Below, one piece after another: positions 1-10,765 of a DNA stretch of 64,000 bases (position 1 is its first letter; the number at the start of each line of letters is the position of its first letter). The translations under genes and the position numbers were made by a program. Source of the stretch: Muribaculaceae bacterium (GTDB lineage Bacteria > Bacteroidota > Bacteroidia > Bacteroidales > Muribaculaceae); assembly GCA_022509205.1 (NCBI GenBank), contig JAFLTR010000002.1, positions 1 to 64,000 on the forward strand, read 5' to 3'. Under the pieces are notes generated by a model. The model did no database searches and was not told where the DNA came from. It saw nothing but the letters and a program-made list of their open reading frames with translations.

Positions 1-214
1 CTTTTACGAGCGGCTCGATAATCTTGCCGTTAACTTTAGCTCCTTCCACAGTGGGAACTCCTACATTTACAGCACCGTCGGCATCAATGAGAAGCACTTT
101 GTCGAAGCTCACTTCGTCACCCTCTTTTACATCCGGGCCGAGATGATGAACATACAGATACTTGCCGGCTTCGACCTTGAACTGCTGTCCTTTAATTTCT
201 ACAATTGCGTACAT
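1..214 (-). CDS. rplU: 50S ribosomal protein L21, 3' end truncated by window edge
   Basis: Minus-strand translation from ATG at 214: [71 protein letters not shown], typical of L21. Confidence 0.93.
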   Translation of the reverse strand, partial: MYAIVEIKGQQFKVEAGKYLYVHHLGPDVKEGDEVSFDKVLLIDADGAVNVGVPTVEGAKVNGKIIEPLVK

Positions 215-347
215 TTGTTTAACTAATGATTTTCAATCATTTCCGTTGGGCGGAGACCCCTATGGCCTCGCTTTTTCTGCCTTGGCGGATTTCGCGACTG
301 CAAAATTAAGCATTTTTTCGTAAATTTGCAATATAAATCATTATTAT

Positions 348-1709
348 ATGGCAACAAAACCATCCATACCTAAAGGCACACGTGACTTCGGGCCTTCTGA
401 AATGGCCCGCAGAAATTATATTTTCGATACTATCAGAAAGGCTTTCAAACTTTTCGGCTACACCCCCATTGAGACCCCGGCAATGGAAAATCTATCCACT
501 CTTATGGGTAAATATGGTGAAGAAGGTGACAAACTTCTCTTCAGAATACTCAATTCCGGAGACTATCTTAAAGATTCGCCACAAACTCTGATTGCAGAAA
601 GGGATTCACTTGCTTTGACTACACATATTTCCGAAAAAGGATTGAGATACGATCTGACTGTGCCGTTTGCCAGATTCGTGGTGCAAAACCGCAATGATAT
701 CCAGCTACCATTCAAGCGTTGCCAGATACAACCGGTGTGGCGGGCCGACCGGCCGCAGAAAGGCCGTTACCGCGAGTTCTACCAATGCGATGCCGATATA
801 GTGGGGAGCGAATCACTTTGGAATGAGGTGGAACTTCTCGAAATGATAGATGAAGTTTTCCGGAATCTGAAGGTGAGAGTAGCCATAAAACTTAACAACC
901 GTAAAATACTGACAGGGATAGCAGAACTTATCGGTGAAAGCGACAGGATAGTTGATATTACCGTTGCAATAGACAAGATAGAGAAAATCGGGCTCGAGAA
1001 AGTGCAGGAGGAACTGCTTTCCAAGGGCATAAAGGAGACTGCGGTAGAAAAGCTGGCCCCAATACTGGAATTGAAAGGTGATAACGCCGAAAAGATTGCA
1101 AGTCTCAAGGAAGTGTTAAAGAATTCCGAGGCCGGACTAAAGGGAGTTGAAGAACTGGAATGGGTTGTGGCTCAATTCGATGATTTGGGACATGACTGCG
1201 CGCTGGATGTGGATGTGTCGCTTGCAAGAGGTCTGAATTACTACACAGGCACCATTATCGAGGTGAAAGCCCTCGACGTGGAAATCGGAAGTATAACAGG
1301 TGGCGGACGGTATGACAACCTGACGGGTGTGTTCGGTATGCCTGGACTTTCCGGGGTCGGAATCTCATTTGGAGCCGACCGTATCTATGACGTGTTGAAT
1401 CAATTGAATCTATATCCCGAGGCTATCGGGGAGAGCGTGAAGGTGCTTTTCCTGAATTTCGGTGAGAAAGAGGCGGCAGAATCCATGAAACTCGTTAAAG
1501 AGCTTCGGGAGAAAGGAATCTCAGCCGAACTATATCCCGATGCTGTGAAACTGAAGAAACAGATGGCTTATGCCGATTCGCTGAAAGTGCCGTTTGTGGC
1601 AATGATCGGAGAAACGGAATTGGCCGATAAAACAGTGAATTTAAAGGAAATGGCGAGTGGGACCCAAGTGAAGTTCCCCATCACGGAATTAGCCTCAAAA
1701 ATAAGATAA
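348..1709 (+). CDS. hisS: Histidine--tRNA ligase
   Basis: 453 aa; class II aaRS motifs, e.g. [48 protein letters not shown]. Confidence 0.97.
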   Translation: MATKPSIPKGTRDFGPSEMARRNYIFDTIRKAFKLFGYTPIETPAMENLSTLMGKYGEEGDKLLFRILNSGDYLKDSPQTLIAERDSLALTTHISEKGLRYDLTVPFARFVVQNRNDIQLPFKRCQIQPVWRADRPQKGRYREFYQCDADIVGSESLWNEVELLEMIDEVFRNLKVRVAIKLNNRKILTGIAELIGESDRIVDITVAIDKIEKIGLEKVQEELLSKGIKETAVEKLAPILELKGDNAEKIASLKEVLKNSEAGLKGVEELEWVVAQFDDLGHDCALDVDVSLARGLNYYTGTIIEVKALDVEIGSITGGGRYDNLTGVFGMPGLSGVGISFGADRIYDVLNQLNLYPEAIGESVKVLFLNFGEKEAAESMKLVKELREKGISAELYPDAVKLKKQMAYADSLKVPFVAMIGETELADKTVNLKEMASGTQVKFPITELASKIR

Positions 1710-1718
1710 TCAGGAATT

Positions 1719-2921
1719 ATGATAAGCAAGGAGCAGTTTCTCCTCCGTCAGCCTTCGATGCCGGAAGAGACGGAGACAGATAAATTTTATTTCGGAATCT
1801 GCAATCGGCTTGCAGAAGTGGCCAAAGAGCGAGATCTTTTCCCATCGTATCCTGAAAAGGTGGTGGAAAGGGCTGCACTGGCCATGACAGGATATTATCA
1901 GGATGTGGTGAGCGATGCCGGGATCTGGCGCTCATTTATAGATGAATGTCGTAGACTCTACGGCTTCACAGTCCCCTTCTACAGCAAAGACGGTGATGAA
2001 TATTTCGACTATGAATTGAATCAAGCCGATGTGAAATTCATGGTCTGGTATGCCCTATCGATGAATTATGAAAACCGTAGGGTATGCTATCCTTATGACA
2101 AGGAGATTCTGGAGGGAGCCGAGGTTTGGTATCATGAACTTGAAGCCTATTATGACGAGGCGCCGATACCGGTTAACTATCGTTTTTCAGCAGAACTTGA
2201 GATACATAATGAGGAAGACAGGCCTGAGATCATGCGGCTTGCCAACTGGCTCTTCCTTCATTGCTATCTGATGACTCCGGCCTTTGCCATGTCACTATCC
2301 GAAATTGCTTCCGAATATGATCTTTCAAAAGAGGATGGTGTTGTCGAGATGCAGAAACGTCTTGACATAGCCATGTGGCAGGATCCCACAGGACCTCTCG
2401 CCCTCTATCTCGGCGAATGGTTATATCTTATCGTGGAGGGGAAACCGGCTCCCGAACCCAAGGAAAAGAAACAAAGCGAACCTCATAAATATTACACTGC
2501 CTTCACTCAATACACCGGAGGTAAGACCATACAATTTTTTTCCACCTATGAGGAAATGAACAGATTTTTCATAGAAGCATTAGGTTGGGCTGAAGGAGAG
2601 GAGCACCTTAATCAGATAAAAAACGACAGAGACTTTGTATTGATGGTAGAAGAACGGAAAGGAATGTTGCTCGCAAGGAACATAGCCAAGTGTATTTCTT
2701 GTCCCGATAACAATCTATATGACAAGGAATATGCCGAAAATCATGCAATGGATCTATTGACAGAAAGGGGATTATGTCCCGGCGACCTTTTAAGATATGT
2801 ATGTTCCCACGGATGGTTGCCGGATGCACATTTCCCGGATACCGATGATTATAAAATTGTGGGAGAAACGTGGGATTTTATTTCCCGTTGCTATCTTCAA
2901 TCCTACTACAGGGGAGATTGA
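1719..2921 (+). CDS. Conserved Bacteroidales hypothetical protein (DUF3843-like)
   Basis: 400 aa ORF directly after hisS, same strand; family assignment from memory of similar Bacteroidales proteins. Confidence 0.6.
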   Translation: MISKEQFLLRQPSMPEETETDKFYFGICNRLAEVAKERDLFPSYPEKVVERAALAMTGYYQDVVSDAGIWRSFIDECRRLYGFTVPFYSKDGDEYFDYELNQADVKFMVWYALSMNYENRRVCYPYDKEILEGAEVWYHELEAYYDEAPIPVNYRFSAELEIHNEEDRPEIMRLANWLFLHCYLMTPAFAMSLSEIASEYDLSKEDGVVEMQKRLDIAMWQDPTGPLALYLGEWLYLIVEGKPAPEPKEKKQSEPHKYYTAFTQYTGGKTIQFFSTYEEMNRFFIEALGWAEGEEHLNQIKNDRDFVLMVEERKGMLLARNIAKCISCPDNNLYDKEYAENHAMDLLTERGLCPGDLLRYVCSHGWLPDAHFPDTDDYKIVGETWDFISRCYLQSYYRGD

Positions 2922-2993
2922 GTCAGAAGTTGCGAACAGCCCGGATGCTGTCGGCATCGCGACTTTTGATTGCAGAGTCATGTGTTTTGGGAA

Positions 2994-3722
2994 TCAAGAC
3001 CCGCGTTTGAATATTGAATCGAGTTTCAGCTTTATTACCCCGAACATAGCTTCACCGAAAATGGAGCTGTTCATTTTGGATGTACCCAACCGGCGGTTGA
3101 CAAAAATAATCGGAATTTCCGAGATCTTGAACCCTTTCCGGTGGGCCTTGAATTTCATTTCTATCTGAAAGGCATAACCTTTGAATTCAATTTTGTCGAG
3201 GTCGATAGATTCGAGCACTCTTCTACGGTAGCATACAAATCCGGCAGTGGCATCCCGAAGTTTCATACGGGTGATAAACCTCACATAAGCGGATGCAAAA
3301 TAAGACATCAGTACACGCCCCATGGGCCAGTTGACAACATTCACACCGGAGACATACCTGCTTCCAATCGAGACATCGTAGCCTTTGTCCTTGCTATTGT
3401 GATAGAGTTTTGTGAGATCATCCGGATTATGGGAGAAATCGGCATCCATCTCTATGATATAGCCATAATCCCGTTGAAGAGCCCATTTGAAACCATGGAT
3501 ATAGGCAGTGCCCAGACCCAATTTTCCCTCTCTTTTCTCAAGATATACCCTTTCGGGATATTGCTGCATCAGAGACTCCACGGCTTGTGCCGTGCCGTCG
3601 GGAGAATTATCATCTATCACCAACACATCAAAATTATCGGGATATCCCACCACTTTCTCCACTATGGCCGAGATATTCTCGATTTCATTGTAAGTCGGTA
3701 TTATTACAAGGGCCTTATGCAT
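2994..3722 (-). CDS. Polyprenol monophosphomannose synthase / GT2 family glycosyltransferase
   Basis: 242 aa; VIIPTYNEIENI, VIDDNSPDGTA, EMDADFSHNPDDL motifs of dolichyl-phosphate mannose synthase-like GT2. Confidence 0.93.
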   Translation of the reverse strand: MHKALVIIPTYNEIENISAIVEKVVGYPDNFDVLVIDDNSPDGTAQAVESLMQQYPERVYLEKREGKLGLGTAYIHGFKWALQRDYGYIIEMDADFSHNPDDLTKLYHNSKDKGYDVSIGSRYVSGVNVVNWPMGRVLMSYFASAYVRFITRMKLRDATAGFVCYRRRVLESIDLDKIEFKGYAFQIEMKFKAHRKGFKISEIPIIFVNRRLGTSKMNSSIFGEAMFGVIKLKLDSIFKRGS

Positions 3723-3835
3723 TTCGATGCAAATTTAATAAAAAAAACGATTAAAGACTAAGGCAGTGCATAAGTTAAAGCTATTTAAGGCAGTGACCCT
3801 AAATTTTACATTCTGAAACATCTACACTCCGCAAC

Positions 3836-3866
3836 TTGCAATTGTCGCCTTATTAAATTAACTTTG
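3836..3866 (+). promoter_or_regulatory. Putative Bacteroidota housekeeping promoter (-33 TTG, -7 TAACTTTG) upstream of gldE
   Basis: TTG at 3836-3838, 20-bp spacer, TAACTTTG at 3859-3866; matches TTG-N~20-TAnnTTTG. Confidence 0.55.
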
Positions 3867-3916
3867 CATTAAATCCTGAAAAGATATCAAAGAGGATTTG
3901 ACTATTTTAGAAATAT

Positions 3917-5281
3917 ATGGACCTCGACGTCGACCCTTTACCATCTCATCCTCTCTTCATCCCACTTGAAATTATTACAAGGAAAGCAATAGAATTTCAT
4001 GCCCCTCAAGATTGGGTGGCCTGGAGTTTTGTTGTTTTTGCAGCCTGCTTAGGTTTGGTTATCTCAGCTTTTGTATCAGGTAGTGAAATCGCCTACTATG
4101 GTCTTTCACCATCCGAGTTAGACACCCTTGAAGAAGATGATTCCCCATCAGCCACTAAAAGCAGATTTCTGATCAACCATAGCGAGAAACTGCTTGCAAC
4201 AATCCTGATAGCCAACAATCTTGTGAATATCACAATCGTAATTCTTCTGAATTATGCCATCAATCAGATTGTTACGTTTACAAGCGCAGCTCTTGACTTT
4301 ATCTGTCAGACTGTGGTGCTGACATTCCTCTTACTTCTTTTCGGAGAGATTTTCCCGAAACTCGTGGCAAGGAACAAAACACTCAAATGGGTCAACAAAA
4401 CATCCGGCACTCTCCTTTTGCTTTATAAACTCGCCTCCCCCCTATCCTCGCTTATGGTGAGATCTTCTCTGCTGTTTAATCGTTTTATTTCAAAAAAGCA
4501 GGAACAACTCTCAACCGATGAACTTGAAAAAGCTCTAAGCATATCCGATATCAAGGAAGCCCAAGACAAGGAGATGCTCGAGGGTATCCTATCTTTCGGA
4601 GAAAAGGAAGCCGGAGACATCATGATATCCCGTGTAGACGTGACAGCCATCGAGTATCACGACTCATGGTCGGAGGCTGTGGATGTGATAATCAAATCCG
4701 GTTATTCAAGAATTCCGGTCTATGATACATCGCAGGATGCCATCAAAGGTATACTTTATTCAAAAGATCTGCTCCCATATATCGGCAAACAGGGAGATTC
4801 ATTCCGTTGGCAGACACTCTTGAGGGAGGCCTATTTTGTGCCGGAAACCCGAAGAATCGATGACCTACTTGAAGATTTCAGGAAACGCAAGATTCATATC
4901 GCAATAGTTGTGGATGAATATGGGGGTACTCAAGGGATCGTGACCCTCGAAGATATAATTGAGGAGATTGTGGGAGAAATAGATGACGAATATGACGAGA
5001 AAACATCTATGTATCGCAAAATCAACAACAACACCTATATTTTTGACGCCAAGATTCCTTTGGGTGATTTCTGTCATATCCTAAACATAGACGAGGAGGA
5101 ACTCGGAGAGACCGGAGAAGCAGAAACACTCGCCGGGCTGCTGTTGGAAATTAAAGGTGATTTCCCCACAATGAAGGAGACTATAGCAAGAGGCCCGCTA
5201 CGATTCCAGGTGATACAAATTGAAAAACACAGAATAACAAAAGTGAAAGTATGGACGAAAGATTCCCCGACGAATTCGTGA
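3917..5281 (+). CDS. gldE: Gliding motility-associated protein GldE / CorC-type CNNM-CBS membrane protein
   Basis: 454 aa; N-terminal CNNM membrane region, CBS pair (MISRVDVTAIE, GYSRIPVYD, VVDEYGGTQGIVTLEDIIEEIVGEIDDEYD), CorC_HlyC C-terminus. Confidence 0.88.
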   Translation: MDLDVDPLPSHPLFIPLEIITRKAIEFHAPQDWVAWSFVVFAACLGLVISAFVSGSEIAYYGLSPSELDTLEEDDSPSATKSRFLINHSEKLLATILIANNLVNITIVILLNYAINQIVTFTSAALDFICQTVVLTFLLLLFGEIFPKLVARNKTLKWVNKTSGTLLLLYKLASPLSSLMVRSSLLFNRFISKKQEQLSTDELEKALSISDIKEAQDKEMLEGILSFGEKEAGDIMISRVDVTAIEYHDSWSEAVDVIIKSGYSRIPVYDTSQDAIKGILYSKDLLPYIGKQGDSFRWQTLLREAYFVPETRRIDDLLEDFRKRKIHIAIVVDEYGGTQGIVTLEDIIEEIVGEIDDEYDEKTSMYRKINNNTYIFDAKIPLGDFCHILNIDEEELGETGEAETLAGLLLEIKGDFPTMKETIARGPLRFQVIQIEKHRITKVKVWTKDSPTNS

Positions 5282-5934
5282 CATGGCATCATAAGACTCC
5301 AATAGGAGTGAAGATAGATGAAGTGTTCGGAATGGACTCCAAATCCGGGAAAGTTTGGCTTGAACTTGCCCGACAAATTTATTGCGAACAAGGGGAACCA
5401 AACTATCGGGTGATGGAGCATTTCAATAATGGAGCTCCTTTTTTGGAAGGTTATCCGGGAAGAATCTCTATAACCCACACAAACCATTTTTTTGCTGTGG
5501 CCACCCTTCCAAAAACGCCCGAAACGGATCTCGAAAAATTTAGTCCACGCTCGTCTATGGGTATCGATGCGGAGAGTCTTGATCGGAAACAGGTAGTAAA
5601 AATAAGGGAGAAATTCCTTTCTGACAAAGAGCAAGAGATGATAGCTGAAGATAACTTGCAGGAAAATATATTAGCCTGGACATCGAAAGAGGCATTATAT
5701 AAAGCAGCAATGACCCCCGGGCTCGATTGGAAGAATGACCTCTCAATCATCAGATTGCCTAAACTTGACGAAAATCCGGAGGCCAGAGGGGAAAGATCTT
5801 TAGGAGAAGCCCTGATAACATTTCCTGCAGAAACCGGCATTGAGCCCCAATCAATGGTTCTATACAGCTATGAATCCTACGGTTGTTGCGTCACAATCGC
5901 ATTATCACCAAAAGCAGCCAAATTCGGAAAATGA
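5251..5934 (+). CDS. 4'-phosphopantetheinyl transferase superfamily protein
   Basis: 227 aa; MGIDAESLDR...FLSDKEQEMI...LAWTSKEALYKA motifs; overlaps the gldE end by 31 bp. Confidence 0.88.
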   Translation: MDERFPDEFVTWHHKTPIGVKIDEVFGMDSKSGKVWLELARQIYCEQGEPNYRVMEHFNNGAPFLEGYPGRISITHTNHFFAVATLPKTPETDLEKFSPRSSMGIDAESLDRKQVVKIREKFLSDKEQEMIAEDNLQENILAWTSKEALYKAAMTPGLDWKNDLSIIRLPKLDENPEARGERSLGEALITFPAETGIEPQSMVLYSYESYGCCVTIALSPKAAKFGK

Positions 5935-8396
5935 TATATCCTAAAGATTTTGAACAGAAAATCGGATTTGCTCCGCTCCGAAATCTTTTGATGGAGAAAT
6001 GTGAAACCGTGATGGGACAAAATCTTGTCTCCGATATGAATTTCACTACTGACCGTAAATTCCTGAAAAAAGAGTTGGGCAATGTTGAAGAGATGAAGCA
6101 ATTGATTTCTTCAGGAATTTCCTTGCCACAATTCAGTTTCTTTGACGTGTCGGGATGGCTTAAACAACGTCGGTCGCCGGGCTCTTTTCTCTCAGCCGAG
6201 CAACTCTATCAGTCGGCCCTGACTTTCAGGACAATGAAAGAATTACACGATTTTTTCAATGTTGAAAACTCTGCAACTCCCGAATGCCCGAATCTAAGGC
6301 TCACATTTAAAGAAATCCCTCAGTTTGAAAACCTGGAGCGTGAAATTTTCCGGTGTATAGACAGAGATTCAAATGTAAAAGACAACGCTTCGCCACGCCT
6401 TTTTGAAATCAGAAGGAATCTGGAGTCTCTTTCCCGTTCTATGCATAAAATAATGAGAAGAGTCATCGATTCTTCTGCAAGTCAAGGGATTGTAGACAAG
6501 GAAGTGACTCCGGTGATACGTGACGGGAGACTGGTTATTCCCGTTTCCTCTGCCAACAAAAGGAATCTGTCGGGAATAGTGCACGATACAAGCGCAACCG
6601 GCAAAACAGTATTTATCGAGCCATCAGAAGTGGTGGAAGCCGGTAACCGTCTTCGTGAACTTCAAAACGAAGAGGAACAGGAAATCATCATCATCCTGAC
6701 TTTCCTCACCGATCAGTTGAAACCTTTCTACGATGATATAACTTCCGGCTGTCATCTCCTTGCAGTTTATGATTTCATTAAGGGTAAAGCTCTTTTCGCA
6801 ATTGAGACCGGAGGTGAATTACCCGTAATTGAGGAACAACCGGAGATAGACTGGTTTCATGCCGTGCATCCAGGGTTGTTACTTAACCTTCGGAATCATG
6901 GAAGAGAGGTTGTGGCCATGAACTTAAGGCTCGACAATAAAAACCGGATTCTTATAATTTCGGGTCCAAACGCCGGAGGAAAATCTGTGAGTTTAAAAAC
7001 TGTGGCAACAGTACAATATATGATGCAATGCGGACTCTTGCCGACACTCTACTCTAATTCCCACATGGGGATTTTCTCCAATATCTTTATAGATATCGGA
7101 GATGAACAGTCGATGGAGAACGATTTGAGCACATATTCATCCCATCTGACAAACATGAAGTTTTTCCTCCAGAAAGCCAATCCAAAGACCCTCATACTGG
7201 CAGATGAGATGGGATCCGGGACAGAACCCCAGATAGGAGCTGCATTGGCTCAGTCAATTCTGGAAAAACTCGGGAAAAGTGGTTGCTTCGGTGTCATAAC
7301 TACGCATTATCAGAATCTGAAAGTATTTGCAGAAAATGAAAATGGCTTTATAAACGGAGCCATGCTTTACGACCGTCAGAATCTGCGTCCCACTTTCCAA
7401 CTGTCGGTGGGTGAACCCGGAAGTTCCTTCGCTCTTGAAATAGCCCGCAACATCGGGCTGCCCGTTGAGGTGGTGGAAATGGCAAAAAATCTTGTCGGAT
7501 CTGAATATGTGGATTCAGAAAGATTCCTTCTCGACATCCAAAGAGATAAACGCTATTGGAAAAACAAACGGCTGGAGATAAAAGAGAAAGAGAACAAGCT
7601 AAATCGTCTTCTCGAACAATATGAAGAGAAAGCCGCTGAACTGAAACAACAGAGAAATACAATCCTGAAAGAAGCACGCCTGGAAGCAAAAGAGATTCTG
7701 GAGGGAGCAAACACACAAATTGAGCGCTCAATCCATGAGATCAGAAAGTCTCAGGCTGAGAAAGAGAAGTCGAAAGCCGTAAGAAAGGAGCTTGAGGAGT
7801 ATAAAAAATCTATGGATTCGGATGTTTCAAATGTGGAAATGCCGGCTGCCTTAAAGCCTCTGAAACATAAAAGCCGCAGAAAAAAACAGGAGAATGAGAC
7901 GGCTAAAAATACCGTTGAAACCAAGAAAGATTTTGCTGTAGGTGATTTTGTTAAGATGGAAAACGGAGGAGTCAGCGGCACTATCATTTCTATCAGTGGG
8001 AAAAAAGCGGAAGTGGCTTTCGGCAATCTTAGAACCAAAATTGATCTCGACAAACTATTACCGGCCAAAAAGCCACAAACCTCTGCAACAAAAGATACGG
8101 TCATTTCATCCCAAACGAGTCAAACTTCCGAAAGTCGTCAACGACAACTTAATTTTAAGAATGAGATAGATGTGAGAGGGTTCAGAGCTGATGAAGCTTT
8201 ACAGGCAATAACGTATTTCCTTGATGATGCCCTGCAGTTTAATGCTTTAAAAGTTAGAATCTTGCATGGAACAGGTCATGGTATATTGCGGACACTAATA
8301 CGTCAACAACTTAAAAGTAATCCCAATATAAAGGATTTCCATGATGAAGATGTAAGATTCGGTGGTGCAGGTATTACAGTTGTGGAATTGGCATAA
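5931..8396 (+). CDS. mutS2: Endonuclease MutS2 (MutS family ATPase with Smr domain)
   Basis: Walker A ISGPNAGGKSVSLKT, ILADEMGSGTEP, C-terminal Smr domain (IDVRGFRADEAL...HGTGHGILR). ATG at 5931 (ATGA overlap with PPTase stop) preferred over the ORF-track start at 5883. Confidence 0.94.
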   Translation: MIYPKDFEQKIGFAPLRNLLMEKCETVMGQNLVSDMNFTTDRKFLKKELGNVEEMKQLISSGISLPQFSFFDVSGWLKQRRSPGSFLSAEQLYQSALTFRTMKELHDFFNVENSATPECPNLRLTFKEIPQFENLEREIFRCIDRDSNVKDNASPRLFEIRRNLESLSRSMHKIMRRVIDSSASQGIVDKEVTPVIRDGRLVIPVSSANKRNLSGIVHDTSATGKTVFIEPSEVVEAGNRLRELQNEEEQEIIIILTFLTDQLKPFYDDITSGCHLLAVYDFIKGKALFAIETGGELPVIEEQPEIDWFHAVHPGLLLNLRNHGREVVAMNLRLDNKNRILIISGPNAGGKSVSLKTVATVQYMMQCGLLPTLYSNSHMGIFSNIFIDIGDEQSMENDLSTYSSHLTNMKFFLQKANPKTLILADEMGSGTEPQIGAALAQSILEKLGKSGCFGVITTHYQNLKVFAENENGFINGAMLYDRQNLRPTFQLSVGEPGSSFALEIARNIGLPVEVVEMAKNLVGSEYVDSERFLLDIQRDKRYWKNKRLEIKEKENKLNRLLEQYEEKAAELKQQRNTILKEARLEAKEILEGANTQIERSIHEIRKSQAEKEKSKAVRKELEEYKKSMDSDVSNVEMPAALKPLKHKSRRKKQENETAKNTVETKKDFAVGDFVKMENGGVSGTIISISGKKAEVAFGNLRTKIDLDKLLPAKKPQTSATKDTVISSQTSQTSESRQRQLNFKNEIDVRGFRADEALQAITYFLDDALQFNALKVRILHGTGHGILRTLIRQQLKSNPNIKDFHDEDVRFGGAGITVVELA

Positions 8397-8435
8397 CCAG
8401 CAAGAGCCGATATTTCACTTTATATTTAAACCCAA

Positions 8436-8467
8436 GAGGGTGAGTCAAAAATTTTTGACACACCCTC
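8436..8467. terminator. Bidirectional intrinsic terminator-like hairpin between convergent mutS2 and prolyl oligopeptidase genes
   Basis: gagggtgagtcaaaaa/tttttgacacaccctc, 16-nt arms with one mismatch. Confidence 0.7.
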
Positions 8468-8496
8468 AAATCTGTTTAAAGGATTTTACCTCTCTC

Positions 8497-10623
8497 CTAT
8501 TCCTGCGGAGTCACTCCTATATTATTGAATATGAAAGAATATATATCGGTATATTCATCAATAACTTTTGATATCGGTTTGCCACCACCATGTCCGGCCT
8601 TGGAGTCAATCCTAATAAGCTTAGGTGCGTCACCGGTATCAGATGCCTGTAACTGCGCTGCATATTTGAAAGAATGGGCCGGGACAACCCGGTCGTCATG
8701 ATCGGCTGTTGTCACCAATATTGCCGGATAGACTGTGCCATCGTTCTTAATGTTATGAAGCGGCGAGTAGGAATATAGATATTCAGCCATCTCTGCTGAA
8801 TCATCGCTCCTTCCGTAATCGGAAGCCCAGTTCCAGCCAATAGTGAAGAGATGATAACGCATCATATCCATCACACCTACTCTTGGAATGGCTACTTTGA
8901 AAAGATCGGGGCGCATATTTACAGTTGCACCTACGAGAAGACCGCCGTTACTACCACCTTCAATCGTAAGATAATCCGGAGATGTGTATTCATTTGAAAT
9001 CAGATATTCAGCTGCTGAAATAAAATCATTGAATACATTTTTCTTATTCAACTTAGTGCCTGCCTGATGCCATTCCTCTCCGTATTCCGAACCACCACGA
9101 AGGTTAGTTTGAGCATAAATTCCGCCATTTTCCAACCATAATAAACGATTGGGAGAAAATCCGGGGGTCAAAGAAATATTGAAACCTCCGTAACCGTAAA
9201 GGTACACCGGGTTCTGACCGTTTTTCTCAAGACCTTTCTTGTAAGTCAGGAACATGGGGACTTTTGTGCCGTCGCTTGACGGATAGAAAACCTTTTCTGT
9301 CACATAATCATCAGGATTGAAACCTGCAAGTTCCGTCTGATGTATCAGGGTGCTTTCTCCGGTTTTCAAATCAAGGGCATACTGGCTCGACGGAGAAGTG
9401 AAAGAGACAAAGGAATAAAAAACTTCGTCTGAATCCTTATCTGCAGATATGCCGATAGACCCGTAAGATGGAAGTGTGACTTCACGAATCAGCAAACCGT
9501 CCGGATCATATTCAAACAATTTGTCGGAGGCATCCTTTTCCATTTGCACCAGCAATCTTCCGCCGGCAGGATAGACTCCTTTAATCACTGCCTCTCCTTG
9601 GGGAATAATCTCTTTCCAATTTTCTTTACGCGGATTATTAAGGTCAATTTGCATTACTCTCTTATTGGGAGCATTGAAATCTGTCATTACAATAGCCTTA
9701 TTTCCATCTACATCAATCAAATTGATATCATAATCCTGAGAGGGTTCGATCACTTTCCAATCACCACCGTTTTTCAGATTTTTGAACATAAGAGAGTTGC
9801 CATTTCCTTCTCCGCTTGCTGTCACAAAAAGATAGTCTTCCGATTCAGGAACGTATGCCGAATGAAAATGCAGGGGATTTTCTTTGTCTTCATAAACGAG
9901 CTTATCCTCGCTTTGAGGAGTGCCGATTGTATGATAGTAGATCTGATGGTTTTCATTGGCATTTGAAAATTCCTTACCCTTTTCAGGTTTAGGATATGAA
10001 CTATAATAGAAGCCGTTGCCTTGCCATTGTGCACCTGTGAACTTAGCCCACTCTATATGATCGTCGAGCAAGTCGCCTGATTCCGTGTCCATGACAAAGA
10101 TTTCATTCCAGTCGGAACCGCTTCTTGAGATGATGTAGGCGGTGTATTTGCCGTCGTTGCTCATCATCATTCCCTGAAGAGCCACGGTGCCATCTTCCGA
10201 AAGAGTGTTGGGATCAAGAAATACCTGGCCTTCACCATCGAGTTTGTCTTTACGATAGAGTACACTCTGATTTTTCAATCCATCATTTTCAAAATAATAG
10301 TATTTACCATCCTTCTCTTTGAAAAGCAAACCTGTTTTCTTATAATTGTTAAGATCGGTGAGTCTTTTTCTCAGTTTTTCGCGATAAGGGATACCCTGAA
10401 GATAAGATTCCGTCAAAGCATTTTCAGCCTTTACCCATTCAAGGGTTGCCGGAGCAGTATCATTTTCAAGAGGACGATATGGGTCAGCCACAACAAGACC
10501 TTCATAATTATCCGTTACGCTTTCATCCATAGGAGCGGCTGGATATTCCAGTTTCTGCTGGGATCCACACCCGGCTGTCATAGCCAAAATTGCTGCCATA
10601 GACATTAATTTTATATTTTTCAT
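8497..10623 (-). CDS. Prolyl oligopeptidase family serine peptidase (S9), lipoprotein-type signal
   Basis: 708 aa; MKNIKLMSMAAILAMTAGC signal; catalytic GGSNGGLL, D..DRVVP, AGHGGG; NLRGGSEYGEEWH. Confidence 0.95.
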   Translation of the reverse strand: MKNIKLMSMAAILAMTAGCGSQQKLEYPAAPMDESVTDNYEGLVVADPYRPLENDTAPATLEWVKAENALTESYLQGIPYREKLRKRLTDLNNYKKTGLLFKEKDGKYYYFENDGLKNQSVLYRKDKLDGEGQVFLDPNTLSEDGTVALQGMMMSNDGKYTAYIISRSGSDWNEIFVMDTESGDLLDDHIEWAKFTGAQWQGNGFYYSSYPKPEKGKEFSNANENHQIYYHTIGTPQSEDKLVYEDKENPLHFHSAYVPESEDYLFVTASGEGNGNSLMFKNLKNGGDWKVIEPSQDYDINLIDVDGNKAIVMTDFNAPNKRVMQIDLNNPRKENWKEIIPQGEAVIKGVYPAGGRLLVQMEKDASDKLFEYDPDGLLIREVTLPSYGSIGISADKDSDEVFYSFVSFTSPSSQYALDLKTGESTLIHQTELAGFNPDDYVTEKVFYPSSDGTKVPMFLTYKKGLEKNGQNPVYLYGYGGFNISLTPGFSPNRLLWLENGGIYAQTNLRGGSEYGEEWHQAGTKLNKKNVFNDFISAAEYLISNEYTSPDYLTIEGGSNGGLLVGATVNMRPDLFKVAIPRVGVMDMMRYHLFTIGWNWASDYGRSDDSAEMAEYLYSYSPLHNIKNDGTVYPAILVTTADHDDRVVPAHSFKYAAQLQASDTGDAPKLIRIDSKAGHGGGKPISKVIDEYTDIYSFIFNNIGVTPQE

Positions 10624-10765
10624 TCCTTTTTGATTTATTATTTTCTTAGAGTATTTTCCAAAATTTTCGTTGAAAGATGGTTAAACCGATTCATTAGATA
10701 AGGCTCATCTGGTTCCGCAGCATATAGGGACAGATGAATAAAACTATTGCGGTATTTAGTAATCC

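Noticed and set aside
3141-3761. 206-aa plus-strand ORF
   Set aside because: Antisense to the well-supported GT2 gene at 2994-3722; no recognisable motifs.
5074-5634. 186-aa minus-strand ORF
   Set aside because: Antisense to gldE end and PPTase, both with clear family motifs.
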